Assembly: GCA_016584495.1 (NCBI GenBank)
Contig: WAID01000003.1
Span: 6,466,501-6,530,500, forward strand
From: Celoporthe dispersa
Lineage: Eukaryota; Ascomycota; Sordariomycetes; Diaporthales; Cryphonectriaceae
Direction of reading: 5' to 3'
Length of the DNA: 64,000 nucleotides
The position numbers and the translations under genes are program-made. The stretch's first letter is position 1. Every line of letters begins with the position of its first letter. Of the stretch, positions 44,708 to 55,413 are shown in pieces. Under the pieces are notes generated by a model. That model ran no database searches and was not told the origin of the DNA. It worked only from the letters and a program-made list of their open reading frames with translations.

Positions 44708-46073
44708 CTACCTCCTCTCCCACGTCCACCCCTCCCCCCAGACTTGGCAGGCGGCGGCCTCCCCCTCACCCCCCTCCGGCAGATCAGCCACCTTCACCCC
44801 GTCCCGCCAGAGCACGCCGACCTCGTCCTCGCCCCTGCGGCCCACGACCTCTCTGAAGTACCGAGCCGGGACCAGCCCTTCCTCGCCCGCCCCGGCCGTG
44901 AGCACGACGCCGTTCTCGCTGACCCACCAGCTCATCGCGCCGTCCTCGAGGCACCTGCGCACGTCGACGTACACCAGCAGCTCCGCATCAGCCCGCATGC
45001 CCGAGATGACACTGGGTGCGCCGCCGCCGCCGCCGCCACTGCTGGGGGGCAGGCCGGTCGAGCAGTGCACGTGGTTCCGGCCCATCCGCCGCAGGCCGCC
45101 GCTCTCGACGATGGACGGCCAAAAGGCAAAGTACGTCCCGTGGACCACGGTGGGCGGGACATTGTCCAGCGTGATGGGCCTGAGGAGGCCCTCGTCCTCG
45201 AGCGGGATCGAGTGGCCCTGGTTTGCGCGGATCAGCCAGTACGATGCGTCGGCCTCGTCGGCCGCGGTGACGCCGGTGGCATCTGGGTGGGCGGGTCTCA
45301 TGGAGAAGCGCTGTTTCTCGTTGGAGGCTGTTATGTCGATGACCTCGCGGGCGGAGACGTTGAGGGTGCGGAGGGGGCCCCACTGGAGCTGTTGGTGGTG
45401 TTAGTGCTGGGGCGGGTGGACAGAATGAGTGCCCGCGGAGGGGAGGACACCAGGCCTGACAGACGCCGCATCCTGGCGAGGGACAGGAGGAGTGAAGGTG
45501 TGAGGGAGGAAGAGTAGCAGAGGGAGAGAGAGAAGAGGAAGGAGAAAAACAACTCACCACCTTCTCTAGCGGCGCATACCCCTCCCGATCCAACTTGATA
45601 CCCGCATTCAGGGCCTGATGCCTCAACAACCTCGACAGCGCCCGCGAGACATTCTTCTCCCTCTTCGCCCCGCCCCCTGCGCCCTGCACTGGCCCCTTTG
45701 ATCCGCCGCACTTTCCCTTGGCCCCGTGGCGGTGGTGCTGGGCCTGTTGCTGAAGCGAGACCTGCTCCTCGAGCTGCTCGGCCAGGTCGTCTGTGTCCAT
45801 GGCCCTTGGTGGTGGTGGTGGCGGCGGCGATGAATTGTGGTAAAGGTCAGGCTTTGCCGGGCTGGTGATGGGGAGCAAAGACCGGCTCCGTTTGGGCTGG
45901 TGGGTGACGGGCTGGTGAGGAGGGGTTGTGGCGCCTGGTCTTGGTGGTGGTGGTTTTGCTGCGTGACGTCGCCTGGTCGACTTTGAGGTAGACTGAGCGG
46001 CGGCGGCGGCGGCGGCGGCGGACAAGAAACGCTGATGGGTGAGGAGGCTCTGCCGCAATGACACGGGTTGCAT
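44708..46073 (-). CDS. TPT1: tRNA 2'-phosphotransferase (Tpt1/KptA family)
   Basis: Exons on the minus strand: 46073-45558 and 45388-44708; 398 aa from the first Met (MQPVSLRQSLLTHQRF) or 307 aa from MDTDDLAEQLEEQ at 45800. Core family features are present: KNVSRALSRLLRHQALN (Arg-His), GYAPLEKVLQW across the intron, NEKQRFSM, YWLIRANQGHSI (catalytic R-x-x-Q-G-H), HGTYFAFWPSIVESGGLRRM and GRNHVHCSTGLP (second His-Arg set), then LVYVDVRRCLEDG and FREVVG. The enzyme removes the splice-junction 2'-phosphate from ligated tRNA, passing it to NAD+. An insert SSGGGGGGAPSV sits after the HCSTG block. The long Ala/Pro/Thr-rich N-terminal extension has few acids and could be a targeting sequence or untranslated leader. 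The frame is intact. Confidence 0.9.
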
Positions 46074-47211
46074 TCATGCGAGATGTCTGTCTGTCCGTTT
46101 AGTAATAGATTTGGGCCTCAGGGATCAAGATTGTGAGATGCTATGAATTGATGGTGTTGCTGAGAAGGAGGGAAGAGAAGAGAGAGAGAAAAAAAGCCCA
46201 CCACCACCGGTGCCGTCCTTATTTCACGTTCACATGCAAACCGGCCTGACTCACTCAAAATATACTAGGCAAAAACATTGGCCTCACTCACTCTAGAACC
46301 TGTATTGTTTTTTTTACAATTCTCTCAGCCACCTACACTTTTAGAGGTGTCAAAAACGACCATTTTATTATTTATTTATTCATTTTTCCTCCCTTTGTTT
46401 TTCCCTCCTATTCTTTCCACCAAATAATGGCAGCTGAGTAAGTAGTCTTTTACTAATGGATTCGTCAAATGTAATACACGCACAACAATATCGCACTTCG
46501 ACCCCAAGTTTTACAAAGATTTTTGCTTTACCTGCACAGGGCAGAGCATATATAGTACATTGATACAGGCTGCCTAAGGATGCATACTCAAGAGACAATC
46601 AATCGTTAGAAGGAAAAATGAAAGGAGAAAAAACAAACAAAACAGACAGACCCTTTCATCACTAGTTTTTTTTTCCCCTCCCTTTTCCCAAAGTCAAGTC
46701 AGCCGGTGGGGTATCGATGCTACGGTCTGACGCCAGAACTCCTCCTCTACCACCACAAAGAGAGAGAGAGAAGAGAAGGAGCTTGTCTCGTCTCTTGTTT
46801 GGGGTTTCCATTCGTCTGGGTTTGCCTACCAGCCACTTCCCGTAGACCTCGAGTGCCATCAGGCGTGTTTCTTTCCCTCGCCCCCATTCCGCCCCGTTGC
46901 GCAAGTAAACGCCGTCGCCACCAGCCGTTGATGTTGTTAAAAAACCCTCCATGATCGCAGAGGCTGATGCAAGGGCCAAAGATAAATAACGCGACAAAAA
47001 TGAAGCTCTGCGGATAAAACACACGCTGATACTATGCCTGCCTGTCCTTTGTCATCACATGCATGCGTGAAACTTAAAAAAAAACGCCTCCTGATGCTTC
47101 TTCGGTCCTTTTATACACACGCGTTTGTGCACTGTTCATTCTGATCATGGGTCGCTCGCTTGGGGCGCAATCCGCACGCGGGCGGCAGCAATTCTCAGCA
47201 CCCTGCCGCAA
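46074..47211. other. Intergenic, TPT1 promoter and 3' UTR of the Ser/Pro-rich gene
   Basis: About 1.1 kb, with a distinctly AT-rich section (46260-46680) unlike the GC-rich coding DNA around it. It is probably the 3' UTR of the next gene and the promoter of TPT1. No coding signal was seen. Confidence 0.5.
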
Positions 47212-50200
47212 TCACCTATAGCCGCCTACGTTAGACGCCGTACCCGAGATGCTGGGGATGCCGCTATGTCTCTTGCGGTGCAGGATGGTAGGCTGAGAGG
47301 CCGAGGCTGTCGACGGGGCACCGAGTGAGTACCGTTGTCCGCGGGCCTCGGCCAGTCGGCCCGTGATGTTGCTGGTGTCGTCCCTGTCCTGCTGCTGCCG
47401 GCTGACCTGGAGGAACCGGCGCCCGCTAGGCGTCGTGGGTGTCATCAGTCGAGACGATGATGGCGGCCCCGGGGTCGGCAGTGCGGATGTGAGCAGGCGT
47501 CTCGTGGGTTGGGCTGAGCTTGCGGACGCGGGCTCCTGGCCGACGGGCCGACGTGGTGCGCTGTCCCGGGTCGGCACGGCAATCCTCAGACCCCTTCCGA
47601 CCTCGGTGATAGCTCTCGATGGTGCGCGTGAGCCCGGCTGTGGCTCTTCGTCAATATTACTAACGCGGCTGATGGTCGTCACGCGCCGTGGCGCGATCGC
47701 AAAAGACATGCGCCGGGTCTCCTCAGGGTCCTCCGCATCCTCGGCTTCCGCTGTGACTGCTCGTCGGGTCCGGAGCAGTGCCGTCTTCCGGCCCTGGTCG
47801 TCGGGCTCTTCCGTCACACCGCGCCGGGCCCGTGCCACCACCAGAGATGATTTGCGCCCGTCATCGCCGCCCACCACGCTGGACGCATACCTCGGGCTCG
47901 GCACGCTGGAAGACGCACCGTTTATCCCCGTGAAGTTGAACGTCGCTCTCTTCTCCAGCCTCGTCACCCTGGGACTGTTGAACTCCTCCACGCTGGGGAG
48001 AGGCTCATCCGGTCCGGCGCTCCTCCGCCCGGTGAAGACCTTCATGGTCGGCGGGCTGCTTGCGATGTCGTCTTCTCTGGTTCCCGCAGTGCCCCGCGTC
48101 TGTGGCCTTGACAGCGATGTGTTCTTCCGCTGGGACCCTTCCTCTGTGAGGGCCACACACAGCTCGGTCAGGTTCCGACATATGCTCTCTGCCTTCTTCC
48201 GGAGCTGTCGGTCCGTGATCGTACTGGAGCCGCCGATCCCGATGGTGCTTGCGCCGCTGGAGATAGGGCCCGGCTGGCCGGCTGTGCCCATCAGCTGAGA
48301 CAGCGAGGATGCATCGTTCGCGGCCGCCTCGATGGCATCATAGACGTCAGGGCTCACAAACGGCTTCGCCTTGGCAAGGGCAGACCGCAGCGGTGGCTGC
48401 GTCTCCTTCTGAGACACCGACAGGCTGACGATCTCCGTCTGCGAGCCGCCCACGCCTGACGCGCGTTTGGGCGAGCCCGACAGCGTGGTGGCACCGGTGC
48501 CCGACGTGGGCGGCCTCTCGTCCGATATTCTCGAGATCGCCGCGCCTGAGGTCTTGGGGATCTTGCCAGTCAGCTCCAGCCGGTGGATCCGCGACTTCAG
48601 CTCGTCGAGCTCGTCCCAGACCGTCGAGGGCGCCGCGGTAGAGTTGGACGATTCAGATGCCTCGGGGTGCTGCCCTCCACCCGCCTGTTGCGAGGAGTCC
48701 CCATTTCTCAGGGTCATCACCGATGATGAGGTAAAGGATTTGGACAGCCCTGTAGGCTGGCGGATGGAGGAGGAGCGGCTGTGCTCGCCGGCCTTGGTCG
48801 AGGGCCGCCGCGCAAATATGGAACTCCTGTCGCTGGAGTTGTCGAGGACGCTCTGCGTGCGCGGTGTGATCGGGGACGACTTCAAGGCAGGCATTCTGGT
48901 CGGAGCCCGTGCGGCGGAGTCCAATTTAAGAGACGGGCGGCCTATCACGCTGCTCTGGTATGATGCATCCCGGTTGTTATGCTGCTCGGGCTGATCCTCC
49001 GGCGCTCGCCTTGTACGAGATGATGATGGTACCTGCTGGTCGGACACACGTCGTGAGACCGAGGGTGGGGTGGCAGGTCTCTGCGGCGCTGCTGCTGGTG
49101 ATCCACCATAATAGCCAGAGTTTGGCCGTTGGCGGCGCACAACGCGAGACTGTAAGCTGTCAGCTTCCATGCAAATCCTTTTTTTTCTTTCTTCCTCCCA
49201 AGACATGCGCTACTGTTCCACAGGCGGGAGAGAGGGGAAAGAGAGAGAGAGAGTGTGTGTGTGTGTGAAGAGAGATGAAGGGTGATCTGCCCAGGTACAC
49301 AGGCAGCGAGCCGAGACAAGGTCGCAATTAAGAAGTCTCCACATCGGCTCGTAACCTGCAGGAGCCCCCTCAATGGAGATCCAGGAACCGCTACTCCATC
49401 CGGCCCATGGAGATCGGTACGGCACGGATACATCATGATGACATGCGGAGAAGGAGAGCCACGAGCGCAGGAGATGTGGGAGGAGAAGGAGAAGAGCAAG
49501 AGACTTACCACGGTGCCACTTGGTTCCTGCTCGGCGCGTCCGTCGGTCGCTTTTGGCCGGGGCAGCGAGGTGGACGAGTCCTCCCGCGCGATTCTCATAA
49601 AGATGTCTGCCGTATTGTTCTCGCTCTCTAGGGTCTCATCCTCAGCCTCGGGCGGCGGCGCAGCCTCTCGCGACCAGTCGTTGCCGACCCGGCCCTCGAG
49701 CGCCCGCAGCGAGCGGTCTCTGTGGTGTGCGCCCTGCTGGTAGTCGTCACCATCGTCGTAGTAGCGATAGGATGGTTTACTCATGTCGGGTGCGGAGCTC
49801 TTGCGGGAGCCTGGCGACGGGCGGGGGGTGCGTAGGGGGGGATTGCGGCCAGGGGTCGTCGCAGAGCAGGGCGTGGATGCTGATCGCCTGTTCGATATGG
49901 GTGGTCTGGATGTGCTCGATCTCCGTCGTCGTGGGACCTCGTTGATTTCATCTGTAAAAGTTCCGGCCAGGGCCTTGGGCAATATGAGCCCGCGATGGCC
50001 GTGGGTCCACTCCTTGGTCGAGGACCCCGGCGTGGGCACGTCCTCCTTTGCCCTCGAGAAGTGAGAGATGACGGCGCGGCGCACGAGTCCCTCGAGGAAT
50101 CTCGGCGGCGTGTTCGCGGACGGGTGATGGGCGTGTAGAAGCAGGGCGACGACTCGGTGTCGGCCTGCGATTGAGGAGTAAGGGGCGCTGAGGAGGAGGA

Positions 50201-51332
50201 GTAGGCGGCGGCGGCGGCGGTTGGAGTCGAGGTGGTAGTGGTGGTGGTAGTGTCCGCTGGGTCGTCAACTCGTGAACAGGCAGGTCGCTTCCTGTCTGCG
50301 GCGTCTGGAGTGACGGGAGCCGAGGTAGAGGCAGTCTCGTACGTCGACGCTCGCGACCTCTGGTGGCTCTTCTGGTCGGGCGACGTGGTGGATGGGGGTG
50401 AGCGCAGAGAGTCGGCTGACGTAGGAGCGTGAGCGTCCTGGCGCTGATTGCCGCTCTCGATCACGGGTGCTGGTAATATTGGTGCGGGAGTTGTAACACT
50501 AGGTGGTGTAGCGGTAGTAGCAGTAGGAATGGCAGCTGTAGTGGTAGTGACAGTGGTAGCAGCGGTGGCGGTGGTGGTGGTAGTAGTAGTTCTGGCAGTG
50601 TTATCACTAGCACCAGCCTTAGGGGGAGAGGGTGGTGAGGGTGAGGGCGAGGCCGGCGCAGAGGCAGCTGGAGGGCGTTGGCTGCATCCCGTGCTATTTT
50701 CCAGGGTGCTGGTGGTATTTTTGGGGGAGGTGGTGCGCTGCCGTGCCCACTAAAAGGGGACCTGGATTTGCTGGTGGGGTGGGCTTGCAGCCCCCTGCAG
50801 GAAGCCCGCTGGGGTCTGGTGGGTGATGTGAGACGGCCTGGATGGGCACCTGCAGGGAGTGATTCTGCAGCGAGCGGAGCACACCACCAACCCACGAGCA
50901 CGAGCTGCGGTCGGCGAAGCGAAAGGCAGGGAGTTTCGAGGGCGAGTGGTTAAGCCTGTGCATATGTATGTGCGAGGAAGAGGAGGGACGGGAAGTATCT
51001 GCTGCTGCTGCTGCTGTTGTGTCTGCACCCCCTGGTGAGGGCAGCGTGGGGTGGTCGCCGTGATCGTCATGCTCGTCTCTGGCGATAGTGTTGACAGTAC
51101 GATCTGCACTTTTGGCAGCACCTGTCTCGAGACTCTGGGTCTCGGTCTGGGGTTGAGGCTGAGCCTGGGCGAGGTGACTCGGGTGCGGGTGAGGATGCGA
51201 AACGACGGCTTGGACTTGGACAGCCCTGTCGCCGGGTCCAGATCCGACCTCGTCACAGGTTGGTGGCCCTGTTGGTGGTGGTGGTGGTGGTGCACCGTCT
51301 GCTGCCTCTCTTGGCTCCTCTGGAGAAGCCAT
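47212..51332 (-). CDS. Large Ser/Pro/Thr-rich coiled-coil protein, unknown function
   Basis: Exons on the minus strand: 51332-50850, 50749-49509 and 49149-47212. Intron ends: GTGCCC to CCCCTTTTAG and GTAAGT to GCTGACAGCTTACAG. The protein belongs to a Pezizomycotina family often labelled 'LPXTG-motif' by automatic annotation, although no sorting signal is visible. Landmarks: SPSKLPAFRFADRSS near the N-terminus; a Thr/Ala-rich run (50490-50620); TPPRFLEGLVRRAVISHFSR; STKEWTHGHRGLILPKALAG; ENNTADIFMRIAREDS; and the coiled coil VWDELDELKSRIHRLELTGK. The rest is Ser/Arg-rich and disordered. A frame break near 50105-50113 separates CFYTPITRP from TPPRFLEG, as if one base were lost; corrected length is 1220 aa. 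A cytoskeletal or septal role is possible but not shown. Confidence 0.75.
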
Positions 51333-52579
51333 TGCCTACAGCAGTGTTGCTGTCGCCCCAAGATGTGTCTGTCTATCGAGAGAGGAATTCCAGTTCCAGT
51401 TCTTGTGGTACCAGTGTCGAGCAAGCTGCCCTCCGTCTTCCCCTCCTTCTTGGTCCCATCAAGGGGTTGGGTCAATCCGCCGGTATGACAATACCGAATT
51501 AGGAAAACAAAAAAAAAAAAGAAAGTGGAAAAAGGAAAGAGGGAAAAGAAAAGATAAGGAGAACCCTGGCAGTGCTGGGTATAGTCGTGCTGAGATATAC
51601 AGTAGGGGTCTCAAAGGACGACTGGCCAGAGAGATGGGAAATACTGGTGACGCCTTCACACGATCCACTGCTGATTCAACACCTGGCCCGAAGCGCGAGA
51701 TGGTTGTTGGTGACTTCAGCAGCGCGTGGGCGAGAATCTGGTCAATTGCTGGCTCGAGAAGGAAGGATGTAGAACGAGGAGTCGATTGCTGTCGGAGGTG
51801 CGTGTTGCGCCCCCACCGTACAAGCAGTAGGTAATAGGGCCCAGGAGCAGGCCAATATCAGAAAATCAGCGATATCGATACCTCGAAATTACCACTTCCA
51901 CTTCTAGACAGGAATGAGGGCACGATCATATGAAGTGGGACATCAGCAAGCCTGAGCGAGACTAGTCCACACGACAGGAAAAAAAGAAAAAGAAAAGTAG
52001 AAAGAAAAAAAAAAAGAAAAGAGGGGTTGGTAGCATTACAGCCATGCCCCAACAGTGGTACTCCCTGCAGTAGTACGCTGCACTGCACTGTGATGCGATG
52101 CAAGCTGCGATGTGCTCTGCGAGCAGTCACACACTTTTTTTCTCTTTCTTTTGTTTTTCCATGTCCCCCCTCCCCCCCTTCTCTTCTCGAACAAAAGCCC
52201 TCCTCCGCTCGGCAGGGGTCGGCTGGGCTGCAGACTGGCCAGGGCGGAGGTTGAGGTGTGTGGTTGCAGGCTGACGCGATTAGGCTCTCTGGCCCGTCTG
52301 TGCCTCCCTCGTCTATCAAAATTACATGCAGCTGGCTCTTTTCCGCGCATATTTCAAGGTGGGGCGCCAATCTTCCCAACTCGCAGGAATTGTGGACTCT
52401 TGTCCGTTGTGTGTGGGTTCAACCGCCGTGGGTGGCAGATTGGTGGGTGGACGGATGGGTAGTGATGTGATAGCTGACAAGCGGCAGCTCCCTGCGCGGT
52501 TGCTACCCATAAGTGCTTGCTGTATGTACTCCGTACTATGTACTACTCTTTCAGGTACTATGGTACTACATATGGTACA
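51333..52579. other. Intergenic, promoter of the Ser/Pro-rich gene
   Basis: About 1.25 kb with A/G-rich (51505-51560) and AAAGAAAA tracts. A TACTCCGTACTATGTACTAC cluster sits at 52525-52544. No convincing gene was found. Confidence 0.5.
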
Positions 52580-53293
52580 TCACCAGTGCTGTGGTATAGC
52601 ATGAGTCGCGGGACAGGTCTTCGTACATGATAGTAACTGCTGCGGTAAGCCAGCAACCCCCTTTTCCACACCCGCGGACTCGCCGTCATTCTTTGAACTG
52701 CCATCCCCATCCAATATTCCAGAGCCCAGCGATATATGAAAATCCTGAGGTATTCCGTGCCAAGAGATGATAACGCTACCACGTGAGATGATGGTGCACA
52801 CCAGGCCCGAGCCGTCGGAGCCCTCCTTCTCACTGGGCAGCCTGACAAACTTTCTTGGAGGGCACTCCGACTCCGTAATGCCCTGGAAGGATGCCGGTAG
52901 ACTGGCCGACCAGCCCGCCGTCACCAGAAGCCAGGAAACGTCGTTGAAATTGATGGAAACAACATCCATCTGGACAACATGGCTCTCTACGTCTGAGGAG
53001 GGAGAAGCACTGAGGTTACGTGACTCTGGACGCACCCTTGTGGAAGGCACTGAGCCTGCACCTCGTCATCTAACCTCAGTAGATCGAGGGCGGGATCCCG
53101 CCAGGAACGCAGGTGGCTTCAGGACCACGACGCAACAATGATGGGCCGTCGGTATCCCCTCCAGAGCCCCGGGCAGGATTCTGAGGGGAAAGGATTGCTT
53201 GAGATCGAGGCTGCAAAATCACAACCATGCGCTTCAAAATTACAACATTGACAGTATCAAGTCCAAAAGTTCATTGGCCAGTCCTAGCAGCAT
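52580..53293 (-). CDS. Small intron-containing orphan protein, F-box-like start
   Basis: Proposed exons on the minus strand: 53293-53247, 53210-53075 and 53023-52580; 208 aa. Exon 1 encodes MLLGLANELLDLILSI, like the first helix of an F-box (LxNELLxxILSxLD). Intron 1 runs from GTTGTA to TTTTGCAG and the frame continues LDLKQSFPLRILPGAL, then HHCCVVVLKPPAFLAG. The second intron (51 bp, GTTAGA donor, with a TGA inside it in frame) is less certain; its acceptor could lie at 53024 or further in. The last exon reads HVVQMDVVSINFNDVSWLLV, TAGWSASLPASF, SGLVCTIISRGSVIISWHGI and ends ATHAIPQHW. I do not recognise the family. Support comes from open frames joined by plausible introns and balanced composition. 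It could still be chance. Confidence 0.4.
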
Positions 53294-54990
53294 CTGACTG
53301 CATATAATCCAAGGTGAGTGGTTGTCAGACGAAGGAAGTGAAGCTCTCCATGGATGGTCCGGCTCCCACCTGCCAACCACATGACCAAAAGAGTAGATGG
53401 TCTTTATATCTCTGGAAAGTGAGAAAAGGAAGAGGAAAGGGAAACGGGAAGAAGAAGAAATAGAAAAGAGAAGAGAAGAGAAGGCCAGGAATTGGGGCTT
53501 GAGAAGGAACATTTTTCCTTCCCGTCACAAGGACACACTTTTCACCAGTCCATCGTACTAGAGAACAAGCAAGCACATAGCCCCAAACTCTCTAAGAGGG
53601 ATCTCTCTTTCCATCATCAACCGGCCCAGCATGTGTAGATTGCACCAGCAAGATCCCAATGGCTTACCTAGGGTTTGAAGTATCTGAGGTTCGCGGGCAT
53701 GTTAGATACAAGATGTAATAGCTAGGCCAGACCAAGGGATGCCATATCGCCGTCGTCCACTCTTCAAGGTCTCCGCCATAAGAACCGCGTGAAGCTGAGC
53801 AAGGGCTTTACATCAGTAGATGGTCCCTAGCTCGAATCCGTGCGTGTCTGGGTCTGTATGACATTAATTGAGATGTTACCCACTGCTCTCGAGGACGAGA
53901 CTGAGATGTCCAGAACCAAGTGGTTGCCGACGAAGACAGCAGCGATGGTTAGCGGCTGACAGAATGTCGAGGTCATGTTACAGACAATGACAGAAGCCAA
54001 TATGGCTTCTAAGGCGTCACGGTTTCTCTGGCCAGACGTGAGCTTTGGGCAGGGAGTTCAGACTTGAGGGTACGACCGCTGGTGTTGCGGATAGGTAAGC
54101 CATAAACGATGTCAGGCTCGGTGCTCGTGCAATGAAGTGGACGCTACACCAGACTATGGAGGGCGACCGGGCGAGGGTGCTACCTATTTAGACCTTCATC
54201 CTACCTATACATGGCGGATCACCTGATGGGAGAGAAAAAAAAAAGACTCATCGTGGCATGATTTTTGAGAAGTCATCCACTATAGGGTACGTGTGCCGCT
54301 ACCGTGCGAATTGCGCTCGTCCATCCAGAGAGACAGACATGAACGTTGGCAGATAGGAGGAAGTTGTGAGCCAGTTCACCAAAAGAGCTCCGTGATATGG
54401 TCCGTTCCGAACATGTCCAACCGAAAGACCGCAAGCCGGAGCCGGGAGCCTGGGCTACAACAGCATGGTCCGATATTGCATGCATCCCGGGCCCGGCGAG
54501 ACTGACTTCAGCCCCGGCTGCTCCAGCCAGTGTAGGCACAAGATGGGCCCGACAGGGCTCACAGCCTTGCACCGGCAGCCTCCTCCTTATCGTCATGCCA
54601 TACCAGGCCCATGAGGTATGCCAGGCAGCGAGACCCCTCCAGGGTTCCCAAGAGGCTCAACGGCCGTCCTGGTGTTGGACGAGAGCCGTATCAGGACCGC
54701 CGCAAGAGTCATCCCATCAGCATCAAAATCAGACGACAGAGCTGCCAGGCTGGCCTGATTCAGATCTGCTCCCTGTCCTGCCTCTGCCCTCCCTCCTCGG
54801 GCTGGAGTCCTTTTAGGGTTTCTCAAATGCGGCTAGTCCTGTTTCACTATCACGAAGTGCTATGTAGTGAAGGGTGGACGAAGGGAGGGGGGGACTGTGC
54901 ATTGGCACCTGGGACCAAGTGCCATGGCTGAGGATCGACATACCCGAGCCATCAGACACGTTACTAACCTGGTTGAGTTTGAGTGTAGAC

Positions 54991-55413
54991 CTAAAGGTGC
55001 ATAAGGCGGTCGCGCAGGAGGTTTAGTTTGTCTGTGCCGTGCAGTGGGCGGGACACTGGGACGTGGTGAGGGATGGTCCAGGAGAATGGACTAAACTCCC
55101 CGGCAGTGGTGACTTTTCCTCCTTCTTTCAAGTCGACACTCTTGAAACTGCCATGCTTCCCTGTCAAATCGCTCGGCCATGGAACCCATGAAGCCAGGCG
55201 ATGCCCAGGCGAGCGCGGCGCGCTTGCTGCCGCACGTTTGATGGTGATTACATACTCGGAGCAAGGCCCGCCGAGCTGCGCGGTAGAACAAGCGCGGAAT
55301 GTGGCCTCGAACCTTGGGTCGGCGTCCGTGAGCGCGCGTGCAAAGGAAAGTATCGCGCTGGGCCGCGGTCCTCTCTCATGTCCGCATTCCAGGCCTGTGC
55401 GCAGATTAAGCAT
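54991..55413 (-). CDS. Possible small hypothetical protein (weak)
   Basis: Open frame of 140 codons starting MLNLRTGLECGHERGPRPS and containing LSFARALTDADPRFEATFR and SFKSVDLKEGGKVTTAGEF. Amino-acid composition is natural, but third-position GC is lower than in the confirmed genes here. No domain is recognised. It could be an exon of a larger minus-strand gene running to about 56 kb, or chance. Confidence 0.22.
   Translation of the reverse strand: MLNLRTGLECGHERGPRPSAILSFARALTDADPRFEATFRACSTAQLGGPCSEYVITIKRAAASAPRSPGHRLASWVPWPSDLTGKHGSFKSVDLKEGGKVTTAGEFSPFSWTIPHHVPVSRPLHGTDKLNLLRDRLMHL

Noticed and set aside
47212..51332. Cell-wall anchored LPXTG surface protein
   Set aside because: This family is sometimes so labelled, but there is no signal peptide or membrane anchor, and sortase anchoring is bacterial.
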